A DNA stretch of 64,000 nt from Quisquiliibacterium transsilvanicum (GTDB taxonomy: Bacteria; Pseudomonadota; Gammaproteobacteria; Burkholderiales; Burkholderiaceae_E): positions 347,255 to 411,254 of the forward strand of contig NZ_JACHGB010000004.1 in assembly GCF_014202215.1 (NCBI RefSeq). The letters are read 5' to 3'. Below are positions 1 to 8,764 of this stretch, in pieces (the first letter of the stretch is position 1; each line of letters begins with the position of its first letter). The position numbers and the translations under genes were made by a program. The notes beneath the pieces are model-generated. The model saw only the letters and a program-made list of their open reading frames with translations, was not told where the DNA came from and ran no database searches.

Positions 1-2
1 TG

Positions 3-1091
3 TGCCGGGCATGGCTGCGCCCGGACGACGTGCTGCTGGTGGCCAGCCACTACACGCGCGGCGTGTACGAGCGGATCTTCCCGCACCTGGCGGGTCTGCC
101 GACGGTTCGCTGCTATCCGCTGTCCGTGGGCTTCCCCGCCGCCGAGGGTTTCCGCGCGCGCGACGCGCGCGCGGGCGCCCGGCCGAGGGTCATCGGTTAC
201 ATCGGCCGGCTCTCCGAAGACAAGAATTTCCCGGATCTCGTCGAACTGCTGATCCGCCTGAACCGGGCGGACCCCGGCGGCTATCGGTTGCGCGCCTGTG
301 GCGACGTCCATTCGCCGAGCTGCGACCCCGCGCTCGTGCGGCAGCGCATCGCCGCCGAACTGGGCGACGGCGACTGGTTCGAGTACCTGCCCGCGCGGCC
401 CAACAGCGGCGTGTGGGAGCTCTACGACCGCTTCGACGTGCTGGTCTTTCCGAGCACCTCCAACCTGGAGACCCTGGGCCGGGTGCTTGTCGAGGCCAGC
501 CACGCCGGCGTGCCCATCGTCTGCGGCGAGCATGCGGCCGCGCCGGAACTGGTGCCGGCGGGCGCCCTGTGCCGGGTGCACTACGCGCAACGCCGCGACT
601 ACAGCGCGCACTTCGACCATTCGCTCGGGCGCGTGAGCCTCGATGACATGCAGCGGGTGCTGGCCGGCGCAATTCTCGAGCGCTCGACCTGCCACCTCGA
701 GTACCTGACCCACCCGGACAAGTTCATGCGCATCCTGCGCGCCTGCGCCGCGGGCGGGCGCCCGGAGCCGGAGCCGCTCGAACTCGCGCCCGCGCAGCGG
801 GCCTTCATCGGCGCCCTCGCGGTGGACCTGCCGGCGCCGCTCGAGGCCAGGGCGGCGGATGCGCTGCTCGCCCGGCTGGCGCGCTGGTTCGTGTCGCTGC
901 AGCGGCAGGGAACGCCGGAGCGCGAGGGGCTGATCGCGCGCCTTTCCGAGATGTCGCAACATCCGGAGCGCACCTCGCGCTTCGTCCGCAAGACCCTCGG
1001 GACCAGTGCGGACTTCACCGACGTCGGCGGCATCGACATCGAGCTGTGCCACGTGGCGGGCTTCTACCCCAGCTTCCGCCTGCAGGCCTGA
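3..1091 (+). CDS. Glycosyltransferase, GT4-like (5' end outside window)
   Basis: The reading frame is open from the first bases, so the N-terminus lies upstream; the GTG at 30 is only an internal codon. Two features typical of GT-B glycosyltransferases of family 4 are visible: a donor-domain start (VIGYIGRLSEDKNFPDL, about residue 65) and the nucleotide-sugar loop (FPSTSNLETLGRVLVEA, with the conserved E-x7-E spacing). It probably transfers a sugar from a nucleotide donor to a surface polysaccharide or lipid. About 150 residues follow the GT domain and carry no motif I recognise. Acceptor and pathway cannot be read from this fragment. Confidence 0.75.
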   Translation, partial: CRAWLRPDDVLLVASHYTRGVYERIFPHLAGLPTVRCYPLSVGFPAAEGFRARDARAGARPRVIGYIGRLSEDKNFPDLVELLIRLNRADPGGYRLRACGDVHSPSCDPALVRQRIAAELGDGDWFEYLPARPNSGVWELYDRFDVLVFPSTSNLETLGRVLVEASHAGVPIVCGEHAAAPELVPAGALCRVHYAQRRDYSAHFDHSLGRVSLDDMQRVLAGAILERSTCHLEYLTHPDKFMRILRACAAGGRPEPEPLELAPAQRAFIGALAVDLPAPLEARAADALLARLARWFVSLQRQGTPEREGLIARLSEMSQHPERTSRFVRKTLGTSADFTDVGGIDIELCHVAGFYPSFRLQA

Positions 1092-1167
1092 TCCGCGCGC
1101 GGTGCGCGGGGCCCGCGTCGCGGTCGGGTACGATGGAGCTTCCGTTTCACCATTGCGATTCCCGCAG

Positions 1168-2181
1168 ATGCCTGCATTGACCAGATCGGGAACCGTCGCC
1201 TTCGCGCATGTGCGGGCGCGGGTCCCTGCGGCGAACCTCGCTGCCGCCCAGGCGGGCCGGCTCGGCGGGCTTGCGCGCCGCTGGATCCTGTCCCTGCTGC
1301 CGCTGCTCGCGCTGCTGCTTCTGCATGCCACTGCCGGGGCTCAGCCGCTGCAGGCGGTCCCGCAGCTGAGCGCCAGGGTCACCGACCTCACCGGCACGCT
1401 CGATGAAGGCCAGCGCCGGGACCTCGAGGCCCGGCTGGCCGCGATCGAACAGCGCAAGGGCGCCCAGGTGGTGGTGCTGATGGTGCGGAGCACCCAGCCC
1501 GAGACCATCGAGGACTACAGCATCCGCGTCGCCGAGGCCTGGAAGATCGGCCGCGGCCGCGTCGACGGCAAGCAGGTCGACGACGGGGTGATCCTGCTGG
1601 TCGCCAAGGACGACCGCAAGGTGCGCATCGAGGTCGGCTACGGCCTCGAGGGTGCGATCCCCGACGCTTACGCGCGGCGCATCATCGCCGAAGCGATCAC
1701 GCCGCGCTTCGCCCAGGGCGACTTCAACGGCGGACTGCAGGCAGCCGTCCAGTCGCTGGGCCGGCTGATCGACGGCGAGGATCTCCCTGCGCCTGCCCGG
1801 GGCGCGCCCCAGTCTGCGGGCGAGGGGGACTGGCTCTCCGGCCTGCTGGTGGTGTTCGTCGGCGGCATGATCGCCACCGCGGTGCTGGGTCGGCTGCTCG
1901 GCTCCATGGCCGGCGGCGCCGGAGCCGGGGTCTTCGCAGCGCTCAAGGGGGCCCCTCTACTGATGGCCGGCGGCGTGGGCTTCGTGGTCTTTCTGCTGTT
2001 CCTGGTCTTTGCCGCCAGCGGCACGGGAGGCATGCGCCCCGGTCGCCGGGCAGGGCCGCGCGGCGGTCCGGTGATCTGGACCGGTGGGGGTGGCTGGGGC
2101 GGCGGAGGCAGGGGAGGCGGCGGCGGTTTCGGGGGCGGTGGCGGCGGCTTCGGTGGCGGCGGCGCGTCGGGGGGCTGGTGA
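1168..2181 (+). CDS. TPM-domain membrane protein (YgcG family)
   Basis: About 337 residues. A basic N-terminus and hydrophobic helix (SLLPLLALLLLHATAGA) act as a signal sequence. A TPM domain follows (VTDLTGTLDEGQRRDLE to about residue 200), including the family's DDGVILLVAKDDRKVRIEVG block. Then come one or two membrane segments and a glycine-rich tail. TPM proteins of this layout are usually exported or membrane-anchored; their biochemical role is poorly defined. ATG 1168 is preferred because upstream in-frame codons have no signal-like sequence. The stop overlaps the start of the next gene (TGATG), so the two TPM genes are probably co-translated. No lemA gene, the usual partner, is seen. 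Confidence 0.8.
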   Translation: MPALTRSGTVAFAHVRARVPAANLAAAQAGRLGGLARRWILSLLPLLALLLLHATAGAQPLQAVPQLSARVTDLTGTLDEGQRRDLEARLAAIEQRKGAQVVVLMVRSTQPETIEDYSIRVAEAWKIGRGRVDGKQVDDGVILLVAKDDRKVRIEVGYGLEGAIPDAYARRIIAEAITPRFAQGDFNGGLQAAVQSLGRLIDGEDLPAPARGAPQSAGEGDWLSGLLVVFVGGMIATAVLGRLLGSMAGGAGAGVFAALKGAPLLMAGGVGFVVFLLFLVFAASGTGGMRPGRRAGPRGGPVIWTGGGGWGGGGRGGGGGFGGGGGGFGGGGASGGW

Positions 2182-2684
2182 TGCCGGGAAAAATGCAGCG
2201 ATTCCTTCGTCATCTGTGGATCGACCGCAGCGACCTGGCCCGCGCCTTTCCGCCCCAGGCGCTGGAGCGGATCGAGCACGGCGTCGTCGCGGGCGAAACG
2301 CGCCACTCGGCGGAGCTGCGCCTCGCGATCGAGGCTTCGCTGCCGCTCGGGCGCATCCTTGCGGGCGATACCGCGCGCGAGCGCGCGCTCGAGGTATTCG
2401 GGAACCTGCGGGTATGGGACACCGAGAACAACAACGGCGTGCTGCTCTACGTCCTGTACGCCGACCATTCGGTGGAGATCGTCGCCGACCGGGCGGCGTC
2501 CCGCGCGATCCCGGACCACGAGTGGCGCGCCGTTGCCGAGGAACTGGCCCGCGCCTATCTTGCGGGCGATTTCGTCGAGGGCACGCTGGCCGCGGTCGCG
2601 CGCCTGGACGCCCTGCTGGAGCAGGCCTTCCCTCCCGGAGCTGACAACCCGGACGAGCTGCTGAACCGGCCGGTGATGCTCTGA
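2181..2684 (+). CDS. Second TPM-domain protein, cytoplasmic type
   Basis: 167 residues with no signal peptide. It shows TPM-family features (LRVWDTENNNGVLLYVLYA, VEIVADRA and DFVEGTLAAVARL), matching a companion TPM gene often found next to YgcG-type genes. Start ATG 2181 overlaps the upstream stop, and its own stop overlaps the next gene (TGATG at 2682). This makes a tightly packed three-gene unit. Function is unknown; co-occurrence with the glycine-rich TPM protein is the only clue. Confidence 0.75.
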   Translation: MPGKMQRFLRHLWIDRSDLARAFPPQALERIEHGVVAGETRHSAELRLAIEASLPLGRILAGDTARERALEVFGNLRVWDTENNNGVLLYVLYADHSVEIVADRAASRAIPDHEWRAVAEELARAYLAGDFVEGTLAAVARLDALLEQAFPPGADNPDELLNRPVML

Positions 2685-3499
2685 TGTCCGCAGACAGGAT
2701 GACGGCGCGACGCAGGCTGCTGCTGGCGCTGGCCGGCGGAGCGGCGGGCCTGCCGCTGGCCGCAGGTGCGGCCGCCGAGTCGTTGGCGCAACAGGCGCAG
2801 GCGCAGCAGTCGCAGCAGGCGCAGGCGCAGCAGCAATCGGCGCTGCCGCTGCCGCCCGCCGGCCACTGGCAGTTCAGCGTTCACTACGGCGGATACGAGC
2901 GCGGCCTGAAGGTGGCGGTGCTCGACTACGAAATAGCGCACGATGGCGGCCGCTACCGGATCGACAGCAAGGGGCGTGCCGAGGGCCTCGCCGCCCTTGT
3001 CTACTCGGGGGTGCTCACCCAGGAGAGCGAGGGACGGCTGACATCGCGCGGCCTGGAGCCGATGCGCTACAGGGAGCAGCGCGGCAAGCGCCCGGAGCGC
3101 TGGGCGCAGCTTGACCGCCGTGCACACGAAGTGCGCTTCTCCTCGCATCCGCCGGCACCGCTGGTGGATGGGGTCCAGGACCGGCTGTCGGTGCTGGTCC
3201 AGCTCGGGCTGCTGGCGCGGGCGCAACCTGAGCGCTTTGCCGCCGGGCGGGTGGTCGCGCTGCCGGAGCTCGGTTCGCGGCGCATCGAGGATGCGCGCTA
3301 CGCGAGTCGCGGCCAGGCGATGCTGGCCACGCCCTCGGGGAGCAGGCGCACGCTGCATCTTGAACGGATCGCCCCGCGTGACGCCGACGACGCCAGGGTG
3401 GACGTCTGGCTCGGGTACGATCTGGACATGCTGCCCGTCCGCCTGCGCTTCACCGATCCCGACGGCCGGGTGCTCGACCAACTGCTGCGCTTCCCCTGA
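2684..3499 (+). CDS. DUF3108-like exported protein
   Basis: 271 residues. A twin-arginine-like, basic then hydrophobic N-terminus (RRRLLLALAGGAAGLPLAAG) is followed by a glutamine/alanine-rich linker (QQAQAQQSQQ) at about residues 35-55. The rest resembles DUF3108: a beta-rich body with YEIAHDGGRYRIDSKG, the LEPMRYREQRG block and a PVRLRFTDPDGRVLDQ ending. DUF3108 proteins are periplasmic or outer-membrane-associated and of unknown function. The gene starts inside the stop of the TPM gene, so it belongs to the same operon. The Q/A linker is the odd part; it is low-complexity and may vary in length between strains. Confidence 0.7.
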   Translation: MSADRMTARRRLLLALAGGAAGLPLAAGAAAESLAQQAQAQQSQQAQAQQQSALPLPPAGHWQFSVHYGGYERGLKVAVLDYEIAHDGGRYRIDSKGRAEGLAALVYSGVLTQESEGRLTSRGLEPMRYREQRGKRPERWAQLDRRAHEVRFSSHPPAPLVDGVQDRLSVLVQLGLLARAQPERFAAGRVVALPELGSRRIEDARYASRGQAMLATPSGSRRTLHLERIAPRDADDARVDVWLGYDLDMLPVRLRFTDPDGRVLDQLLRFP

Positions 3500-3505
3500 A
3501 CCCCG

Positions 3506-4168
3506 ATGAAACTCGCGATCATCCCCGTCACTCCCTTCGCCCAGAACTGTTCGCTGCTGATCTGCGAGGAGACCAACCGTGCCGCCGTCTTCGATCCCGG
3601 CGGCGACCTCGACCTGATCGACCAGGCGCTCGCCGAGACCGGCGCAACGCTCGAGAAGGTGTTCCTCACCCACGGCCACATCGACCACTGCGGCCAGGCC
3701 GGCGAGTATGCGAAGCGCCACGGCGTTCCGCTCGAGGGACCTCAGGAGGAGGACCGGTTCTGGATCCAGCAGCTGCCCGAGCAGGGCAAGCGGTTCGGCT
3801 TCGCGCGGCTGGAGGCCTTCGAGCCCGACCGCTGGCTGGAGGATGGCGACACGGTGCGTTTCGGCGCGCAGACCCTGCAGGTGATCCACACGCCCGGCCA
3901 TACCCCGGGTCACGTGGTGTTCGTCCATGTGCCGAGTCGGCTCGCGATCGTCGGCGACGTGCTCTTCCAGGGATCGATCGGCCGCACGGATTTTCCGCGC
4001 GGCAATCACGCCGAGCTGATCGAGTCGATCACGAAGAAGCTCTGGCCGCTGGGCAACGACATCGCGTTCGTACCCGGGCACGGGCCGATGTCGACCTTCG
4101 GCGAGGAACGCCAGCACAACGCTTTCGTCGCGGACGACGTCCTCGAAGGGCAGTGGCACCGCGGGTGA
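3506..4168 (+). CDS. MBL-fold hydrolase, glyoxalase II-like
   Basis: 220 residues, full length for the short YcbL/GloB-like class. The metal-binding signature THGHIDHCGQ is at about residue 51, followed by HTPGHTPGH and IVGDVLFQGSIGRTD, which supply further ligands. Such enzymes hydrolyse thioesters such as S-lactoylglutathione or related substrates in the cytoplasm. There is no rhodanese domain and no signal peptide. It lies 6 bp after the DUF3108 gene and is probably the last gene of that operon. Exact substrate is not determinable. Confidence 0.8.
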   Translation: MKLAIIPVTPFAQNCSLLICEETNRAAVFDPGGDLDLIDQALAETGATLEKVFLTHGHIDHCGQAGEYAKRHGVPLEGPQEEDRFWIQQLPEQGKRFGFARLEAFEPDRWLEDGDTVRFGAQTLQVIHTPGHTPGHVVFVHVPSRLAIVGDVLFQGSIGRTDFPRGNHAELIESITKKLWPLGNDIAFVPGHGPMSTFGEERQHNAFVADDVLEGQWHRG

Positions 4169-4239
4169 GAAACCGCTAACGGCGGCCGCCCGGTGCGGCG
4201 CGCCAGGCGGCCGTTGCAGCCGCCCGCCGCGCAGCAGGA

Positions 4240-6021
4240 TCAGCGGCCCTTGCCGCTGCCCCAGGAGTCCTTCAGCGACACCGCACGGTTGAACACCGGC
4301 CGGCCTTCGGCGCTGTCGGTACGGTCGGCGACGAAGTAGCCGTGCCGCTCGAACTGGTAGCGATCGTCCGGCTTCGCCGACGCGAGCGTGCGCTCGAGTT
4401 GCGCGCGCACCATCGTCTTTGCCGCCGGGTTGATCGTCGCCCGATAGTCGCGTCCGCCCGCATCCGGGTGGGCCTCGGTGAACAGCCGGTCGAACAGCCG
4501 CACCTCGGCTTCCAGCGCGTGCGGCGCCGAGACCCAGTGGATGTTGCCCTTGACCTTGTAGGTGTCGGCGCCGGGCGTGCCCGACTTCGAGTCGGGGAAG
4601 TACTCGGCATGCACCGCGACCACCCTGCCGTCGGCGTCCTTCTCGAAGCCGGTGCACTGGACGACGTAGCCGTAGCGCAGGCGCACGCGGTTGCCGGGGA
4701 ACAGCCGGAAGAAGCCCTTGGGCGGCTCCTCGGCGAAATCCTCGCGCTCGATCCACAGCTCGCGCGAGATCGGGAAGCTGCGCTGGCCGAGTTCGGGCCG
4801 GTGCGGATGCGCAGGCGCGCTGCAGTCCTCAGACTGCCCTTCGGGAAAGTTGTCGATCACCAGCTTCAGCGGGTCGAGCACCGCCACCGCGCGCGGCGCG
4901 CGCGGCTCGAGGTCGTCGCGCAGCGCCTGCTCCAGCGTTCCCATGTCGACCCAGGAATCGGCCTTGGACACGCCGATGCGGTCGCAGAACAGGCGGATCG
5001 ACTCCGGCGTGTAGCCGCGGCGGCGCAGCCCCACCAGCGTGGGCATCCGCGGGTCGTCCCAGCCGTCGACCAGCTTCGATTGGACCAGTTCCTGCAGCTT
5101 GCGCTTGCTGGTCACCGTGTAGGTGAGGTTCAGCCGCGCGAACTCGATCTGTCGCGGCAGCGGCCGGTCGAAGAACCCGCCTTCGGCGGCGCGCTCCAGC
5201 ACCCAGTCGTAGAAGGGGCGGTGATCCTCGAACTCCAGCGTGCAGATCGAGTGGGTGATGTTCTCGAGCCCGTCCTCCAGCGGATGGGCGTAGTCGTACA
5301 TCGGGTAGATGCACCAGTCCTTGCCGGTGCGGTGGTGCTCGGCGAAGCGGATCCGGTAGATGGCCGGGTCGCGCAGGTTCATGTTCGGCGAGCGCATGTC
5401 GATCTTCGCGCGCAGCACCATCGAGCCCTCGGGGTGCTGGCCGTCGCGCATCTCGCGCAGCAGCGCCAGGCTCTCGGCGGGGGGGCGGTCGCGGTACGGA
5501 GAGTCGCGGCCCGGCTCGGTGAGCGTGCCGCGGCTGGCGCGCATCTCGTCGGCCGTCTGCCGGTCGACGTAGGCATGGCCCGCCTGCACCAGGTATTCGG
5601 CGATCTCGTAGAAGGCGCCGAAGTAGTCGCTGGCGAAGTAGAGGTTGTCCTCCTGCGCGTCCTTCCACTCGAAGCCCAGCCAGCCCACCGCGTCGAGGAT
5701 GGAGTCGACGTACTCCTGCTCCTCCTTCGTGGGATTGGTGTCGTCGAAGCGCATGTGGCAGCGCCCGCCATAGTCGCGCGCAAGCCCGAAGTTCAGGCAG
5801 ACGGACTTGGCGTGCCCGATGTGCAGATAGCCGTTGGGCTCGGGCGGAAAGCGGGTGCGCACCCGGGCGGGATCCAGGGCGGCCTGCCGGTGGTTCGCGG
5901 CGAAGCCGGGCGCACCGGCCCACCTGCGCTGCGCGTAGGCACCGCGCGCGAGGTCATCCTCGACGTGCGTGCGCAGGAAGTTGGAGGGAAGGGCTTCGTT
6001 GTGTTCGGCGGGCGGGGGCAT
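4240..6021 (-). CDS. glnS: Glutaminyl-tRNA synthetase
   Basis: 593 residues. Class I signatures are clear: PEPNGYLHIGHAKS at about residue 61 (HIGH) and VTSKRK in the KMSKS position. The C-terminal anticodon-binding beta-barrel region is intact (YFPDSKSGTPGADTYKVKG). It charges tRNA-Gln with glutamine in the cytoplasm. A slightly longer N-terminus (MPPPAEHNEALPSNF) precedes the conserved FLRTHVEDDLARG block. It converges with the MBL-hydrolase gene and is transcribed alone, with the FKBP gene ending about 58 bp upstream. Housekeeping gene; nothing unusual seen. Confidence 0.97.
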   Translation of the reverse strand: MPPPAEHNEALPSNFLRTHVEDDLARGAYAQRRWAGAPGFAANHRQAALDPARVRTRFPPEPNGYLHIGHAKSVCLNFGLARDYGGRCHMRFDDTNPTKEEQEYVDSILDAVGWLGFEWKDAQEDNLYFASDYFGAFYEIAEYLVQAGHAYVDRQTADEMRASRGTLTEPGRDSPYRDRPPAESLALLREMRDGQHPEGSMVLRAKIDMRSPNMNLRDPAIYRIRFAEHHRTGKDWCIYPMYDYAHPLEDGLENITHSICTLEFEDHRPFYDWVLERAAEGGFFDRPLPRQIEFARLNLTYTVTSKRKLQELVQSKLVDGWDDPRMPTLVGLRRRGYTPESIRLFCDRIGVSKADSWVDMGTLEQALRDDLEPRAPRAVAVLDPLKLVIDNFPEGQSEDCSAPAHPHRPELGQRSFPISRELWIEREDFAEEPPKGFFRLFPGNRVRLRYGYVVQCTGFEKDADGRVVAVHAEYFPDSKSGTPGADTYKVKGNIHWVSAPHALEAEVRLFDRLFTEAHPDAGGRDYRATINPAAKTMVRAQLERTLASAKPDDRYQFERHGYFVADRTDSAEGRPVFNRAVSLKDSWGSGKGR

Positions 6022-6079
6022 CGCAGGTGACGGCGTCGGTCAAACCCTGGATTCTATCCCCCCGCCGCAGGCCGCAGCC

Positions 6080-6433
6080 TCAGACCCCGAGCAGCTCCAC
6101 CTCGAACAGCAGGGTTGCGTTGCCGGGGATCGCGCCGCCCGCGCCGCGCGCGCCATAGCCAAGCTCCGGCGGAATGATCAGGCGGCGGGTGCCGCCGACC
6201 TTCATTCCGGCAACGCCCTCGTCCCAGCCGCGGATCACGTAGCCGGCGCCCAGCGGGAAGGAGAAGGGCTCGCCGCGGTCCTTGCTGGAGTCGAACTTCG
6301 AGCCGGCGGCGCCGTTGGTGTAAAGCCAGCCGGTGTAGTGGACGACCACCTGGCTGCCCTTGTTCGCCTCGGGGCCGGAGCCCGCGGTCACGTCTTCGAT
6401 CTGCAGCCCGGAGGGCTGGGTCTGGTAGGTCAT
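6080..6433 (-). CDS. FKBP-type peptidyl-prolyl isomerase
   Basis: 117 residues, a single cytoplasmic FKBP domain. Conserved elements are VVVHYTGWL, FDSSKDRGEPFSF, VIRGWDEGVAGMKVGG and LGYGARGAGGAIPGNATL, ending in FEVELLGV. It catalyses cis-trans isomerisation of prolyl bonds. ATG 6433 overlaps the stop of the upstream DUF1499 gene (ATGA), so the two are co-translated and the long open frame upstream of this ATG is not coding. No signal peptide is seen. Confidence 0.92.
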   Translation of the reverse strand: MTYQTQPSGLQIEDVTAGSGPEANKGSQVVVHYTGWLYTNGAAGSKFDSSKDRGEPFSFPLGAGYVIRGWDEGVAGMKVGGTRRLIIPPELGYGARGAGGAIPGNATLLFEVELLGV

Positions 6434-6954
6434 TTCGATTCTCCAGCGGAGGTTTGGGAGGAAGTGAGCTGTGCGCGGATCGCCTCGACCCGCTTGCGGT
6501 TGGCGCCGAAGTCGCGCCGGCCCAGCCGCGACGCGGAGCGTACATGGATCACGCCGGCCGGGGCGTCGAGCAGGAACTCGACGTCGTCGACGAAGCGCAT
6601 CAGCGGGGTGCGGAACTCGGCATGGAGGTAGCCGGGCGTCTCGCCGGCGATCCGGGCGCCCGGCCAGTCCGCGACCAGGCGGCGCAGCTCGGCGAACGAG
6701 GCCCGCGGGTCGGCGCCGGCGTCCAGCGGGGCGATCCGGTGGTAATCGGTGTCGGCGAAGCTGGACACGGCGTTCCAGTACTGGGAGCGCACCGGCTTGA
6801 GCCGTCCGTCGGCGACGCCGATGGCCTCGCCCGGCGGACTGCCCGAGAAGGCTCCTGCACAGGCCGCGGCGAGCAGCCCGAGCAGGCCGGTCCCGAGCAG
6901 CGCGGCGGCGCGTGCGAGGAGCCTGCGGCTCACGCGGCTGCGATCCCGGTTCAT
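6430..6954 (-). CDS. DUF1499-domain lipoprotein
   Basis: 174 residues. An N-terminal hydrophobic segment ends in a lipobox-like LLAAACAG, predicting an exported lipoprotein. The DUF1499 body shows VSSFADTDYHRIAPLD, the LHAEFRTPLMRFVDDVEF block and IHVRSASRLGRRDFGANRKR. Proteins of this family have no established function. It sits between a dehydrogenase gene (5 bp upstream) and the FKBP gene (4-bp overlap), forming a three-gene - strand unit. Confidence 0.8.
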   Translation of the reverse strand: MNRDRSRVSRRLLARAAALLGTGLLGLLAAACAGAFSGSPPGEAIGVADGRLKPVRSQYWNAVSSFADTDYHRIAPLDAGADPRASFAELRRLVADWPGARIAGETPGYLHAEFRTPLMRFVDDVEFLLDAPAGVIHVRSASRLGRRDFGANRKRVEAIRAQLTSSQTSAGESK

Positions 6955-6960
6955 CGGCGC

Positions 6961-7866
6961 TCAGCGACGGTCCCGCGCCAGCCTGCGGAGCAGGCTCGAG
7001 GTGTCGTCGCGGCCGCCGCCCAGGGCCTGCAGGTCGCCGTAGAACTGGTCGACCAGCGCGGTGACCGGCAGCGCGGCGCCATTGCGCCTGGCCTCGTCCA
7101 GGCACAGGCCGAGGTCCTTGCGCATCCAGTCGACCGCGAAGCCGAAGTCGAACTTTCCGTCGACCATCGTGCCGCCGCGGTTGTCCATCTGCCAGGACTG
7201 CGCCGCGCCCTTGCCGATCACCTCGAGCACGAGCTTCATGTCGAGCCCGGCCTGGACGCCGAAGTTCACGCCCTCGGCCAGCCCCTGCAGCAGGCCGGCG
7301 ATGCAGATCTGGTTGACCATCTTGGCGAGCTGCCCCGCGCCCGGCGGGCCGATCAGCGTGAAGGCGCGCGCGAAGGCCATGCCCACCGGCCTCGCGCGGC
7401 CGAACGCGTCCTCGCCGCCGCCGCACATCACCGTGAGCTGTCCGTTGACCGCGCCCGCCTGGCCGCCCGACACCGGCGCGTCGACGAAGTGCAGGCCGTG
7501 GTGCAGCGCGGTCGCGTGGAGCTCGCGCGCCACGTTCGCGGACGCGGTGGTGTGATCGACGAGCACCGCCCCCGGCTTCATTCCGGCGAAGGCGCCGTGC
7601 TCGCCGAGGACGACCGAACGCAGATCGTCGTCGTTGCCCACGCAGCAGAACACGATGTCCGCCTCGTGCGCGGCCTGGCGCGGCGTGGGCGCCGATGCGC
7701 CGCCGTGCTCGGCGGCCCACTGGTCGGACTTGGCGGCGGTGCGGTTGTAGACGGTGACGCGGTGGCCGGCGCGCTTCAGGTGGCCGGCCATCGGATAGCC
7801 CATCACGCCCAGGCCGATGAAGGCGACGGTGTGGGGGGCGACGGGGTCGTAGGTCCTCGAGCTCAT
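6961..7866 (-). CDS. NAD(P)-dependent beta-hydroxyacid dehydrogenase (HIBADH family)
   Basis: 301 residues. The Rossmann motif GLGVMGYPMAGHL is near residue 17, the substrate-binding signature VDAPVSGGQAGA is near residue 123, and the catalytic lysine region is GAGQLAKMVNQ. The family includes 3-hydroxyisobutyrate and tartronate semialdehyde reductases. Substrate cannot be fixed from sequence. It is the first gene of the - strand unit with the DUF1499 and FKBP genes. A short gap separates it from the haloacid dehalogenase gene upstream. Confidence 0.85.
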   Translation of the reverse strand: MSSRTYDPVAPHTVAFIGLGVMGYPMAGHLKRAGHRVTVYNRTAAKSDQWAAEHGGASAPTPRQAAHEADIVFCCVGNDDDLRSVVLGEHGAFAGMKPGAVLVDHTTASANVARELHATALHHGLHFVDAPVSGGQAGAVNGQLTVMCGGGEDAFGRARPVGMAFARAFTLIGPPGAGQLAKMVNQICIAGLLQGLAEGVNFGVQAGLDMKLVLEVIGKGAAQSWQMDNRGGTMVDGKFDFGFAVDWMRKDLGLCLDEARRNGAALPVTALVDQFYGDLQALGGGRDDTSSLLRRLARDRR

Positions 7867-7941
7867 CGGCGGTCTCCGGGGTGGCGGACGATTGTAGCGT
7901 CCTGCCGACTCAGGGAGGCGCGAGGTGCGGCGGTCGCGGCT

Positions 7942-8652
7942 TCAGCAGCCGAGCTGATCCGCCAGGTCCAGGAAATCGGTCGCATGCATGTCGAAGCGCG
8001 GGTCGCGCGCGTCGTCCTTGGCTGCGCCGGGACCCATCTCCAGCGGGCGCTCGACGAAGGCGGTGGCAAGCCCGCAGGCCTGGGCGCCGGCGAGGTCCTT
8101 CTGGTGCGTGGCCACCAGCATCGCCTCGCCCGGCTGCAGGTCGAAGACGCCGGGCAGACCCAGGTAGGCCTCGGGGTCGGGCTTGTAGTGCCGGAACACC
8201 TCCGCCGACAGGATCAGGTCCCAGGGCAGCCCGGCGCGCTTGGCCATGTTCGTCAGCAGGCCGATGTTGCCGTTGGACAGCGGGCAGATGACGTAGCGGC
8301 GCTTCAGGCGCGTCAGTCCGGCCACGGCGTCCGGCCAGGGGTCGAGCCGGTGCCAGGCGCGGTTCAGGTGCTCGCGCGCGGCTTCATCGAGCCGCTGCAG
8401 CCCGAAGCGCGGCAGGAGCTCGTCGAGGATGATCCGGTGCAGGGCGTCGAGCTTGACCCAGCCGGTCTCGCCGCGGCGCACGCGCGCGAAAGCGGGCCAG
8501 TAGCCGGCGCGCCAGGCCAGCGCGAAGGCCCCGCCGTCGACCTCGGGAGCGATCGCCTCGATCTCCCGCGAGATCGACGTATGCCAGTCGACGACGGTGC
8601 CGAACACGTCGAATCCGATCACCTTCACGCGTTCCGCCAGGGGAGATGTCAT
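7942..8652 (-). CDS. Haloacid dehalogenase, type II (HAD superfamily)
   Basis: About 236 residues. HAD motif I appears as GFDVFGTVVDW near the N-terminus, with PLSNGN as motif II and YKPDPEAYLG further on, the pattern of type II (S)-2-haloacid dehalogenases. Such enzymes remove halide from 2-haloacids, though many members are general phosphatase-like HADs. I chose ATG 8652, with a GGAG ribosome site about 8 bp upstream; the longer frame from 8700 would read through the terminator hairpin at 8682-8713. It lies behind that terminator, so it is probably transcribed apart from the tct operon. Confidence 0.82.
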   Translation of the reverse strand: MTSPLAERVKVIGFDVFGTVVDWHTSISREIEAIAPEVDGGAFALAWRAGYWPAFARVRRGETGWVKLDALHRIILDELLPRFGLQRLDEAAREHLNRAWHRLDPWPDAVAGLTRLKRRYVICPLSNGNIGLLTNMAKRAGLPWDLILSAEVFRHYKPDPEAYLGLPGVFDLQPGEAMLVATHQKDLAGAQACGLATAFVERPLEMGPGAAKDDARDPRFDMHATDFLDLADQLGC

Positions 8653-8681
8653 CCGGGGCTCCTGAGTCGATATCGGCCGAG

Positions 8682-8713
8682 AAAAAAGAATACCCGCCAT
8701 GCGGCGGGTATTC
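8682..8713 (-). terminator. Rho-independent terminator after the tctA-like gene
   Basis: An 11-bp perfect inverted repeat (GAATACCCGCC / GGCGGGTATTC) with a loop of about 3-4 bases is followed, on the - strand, by six T. It lies about 50 bp after the tctA stop and 30 bp before the dehalogenase start, in the right orientation to end the tct operon. Confidence 0.85.
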
Positions 8714-8764
8714 CAAAGGGCGCCAAACGCAGCTACTGGGCACCAAAGCGCGCGGACCGCGCGG

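Noticed and set aside
2555-4756. Long - strand frame continuing past glnS
   Set aside because: Its first part is an out-of-frame reading of glnS and the rest is opposite to the MBL and DUF3108 genes; no family features.
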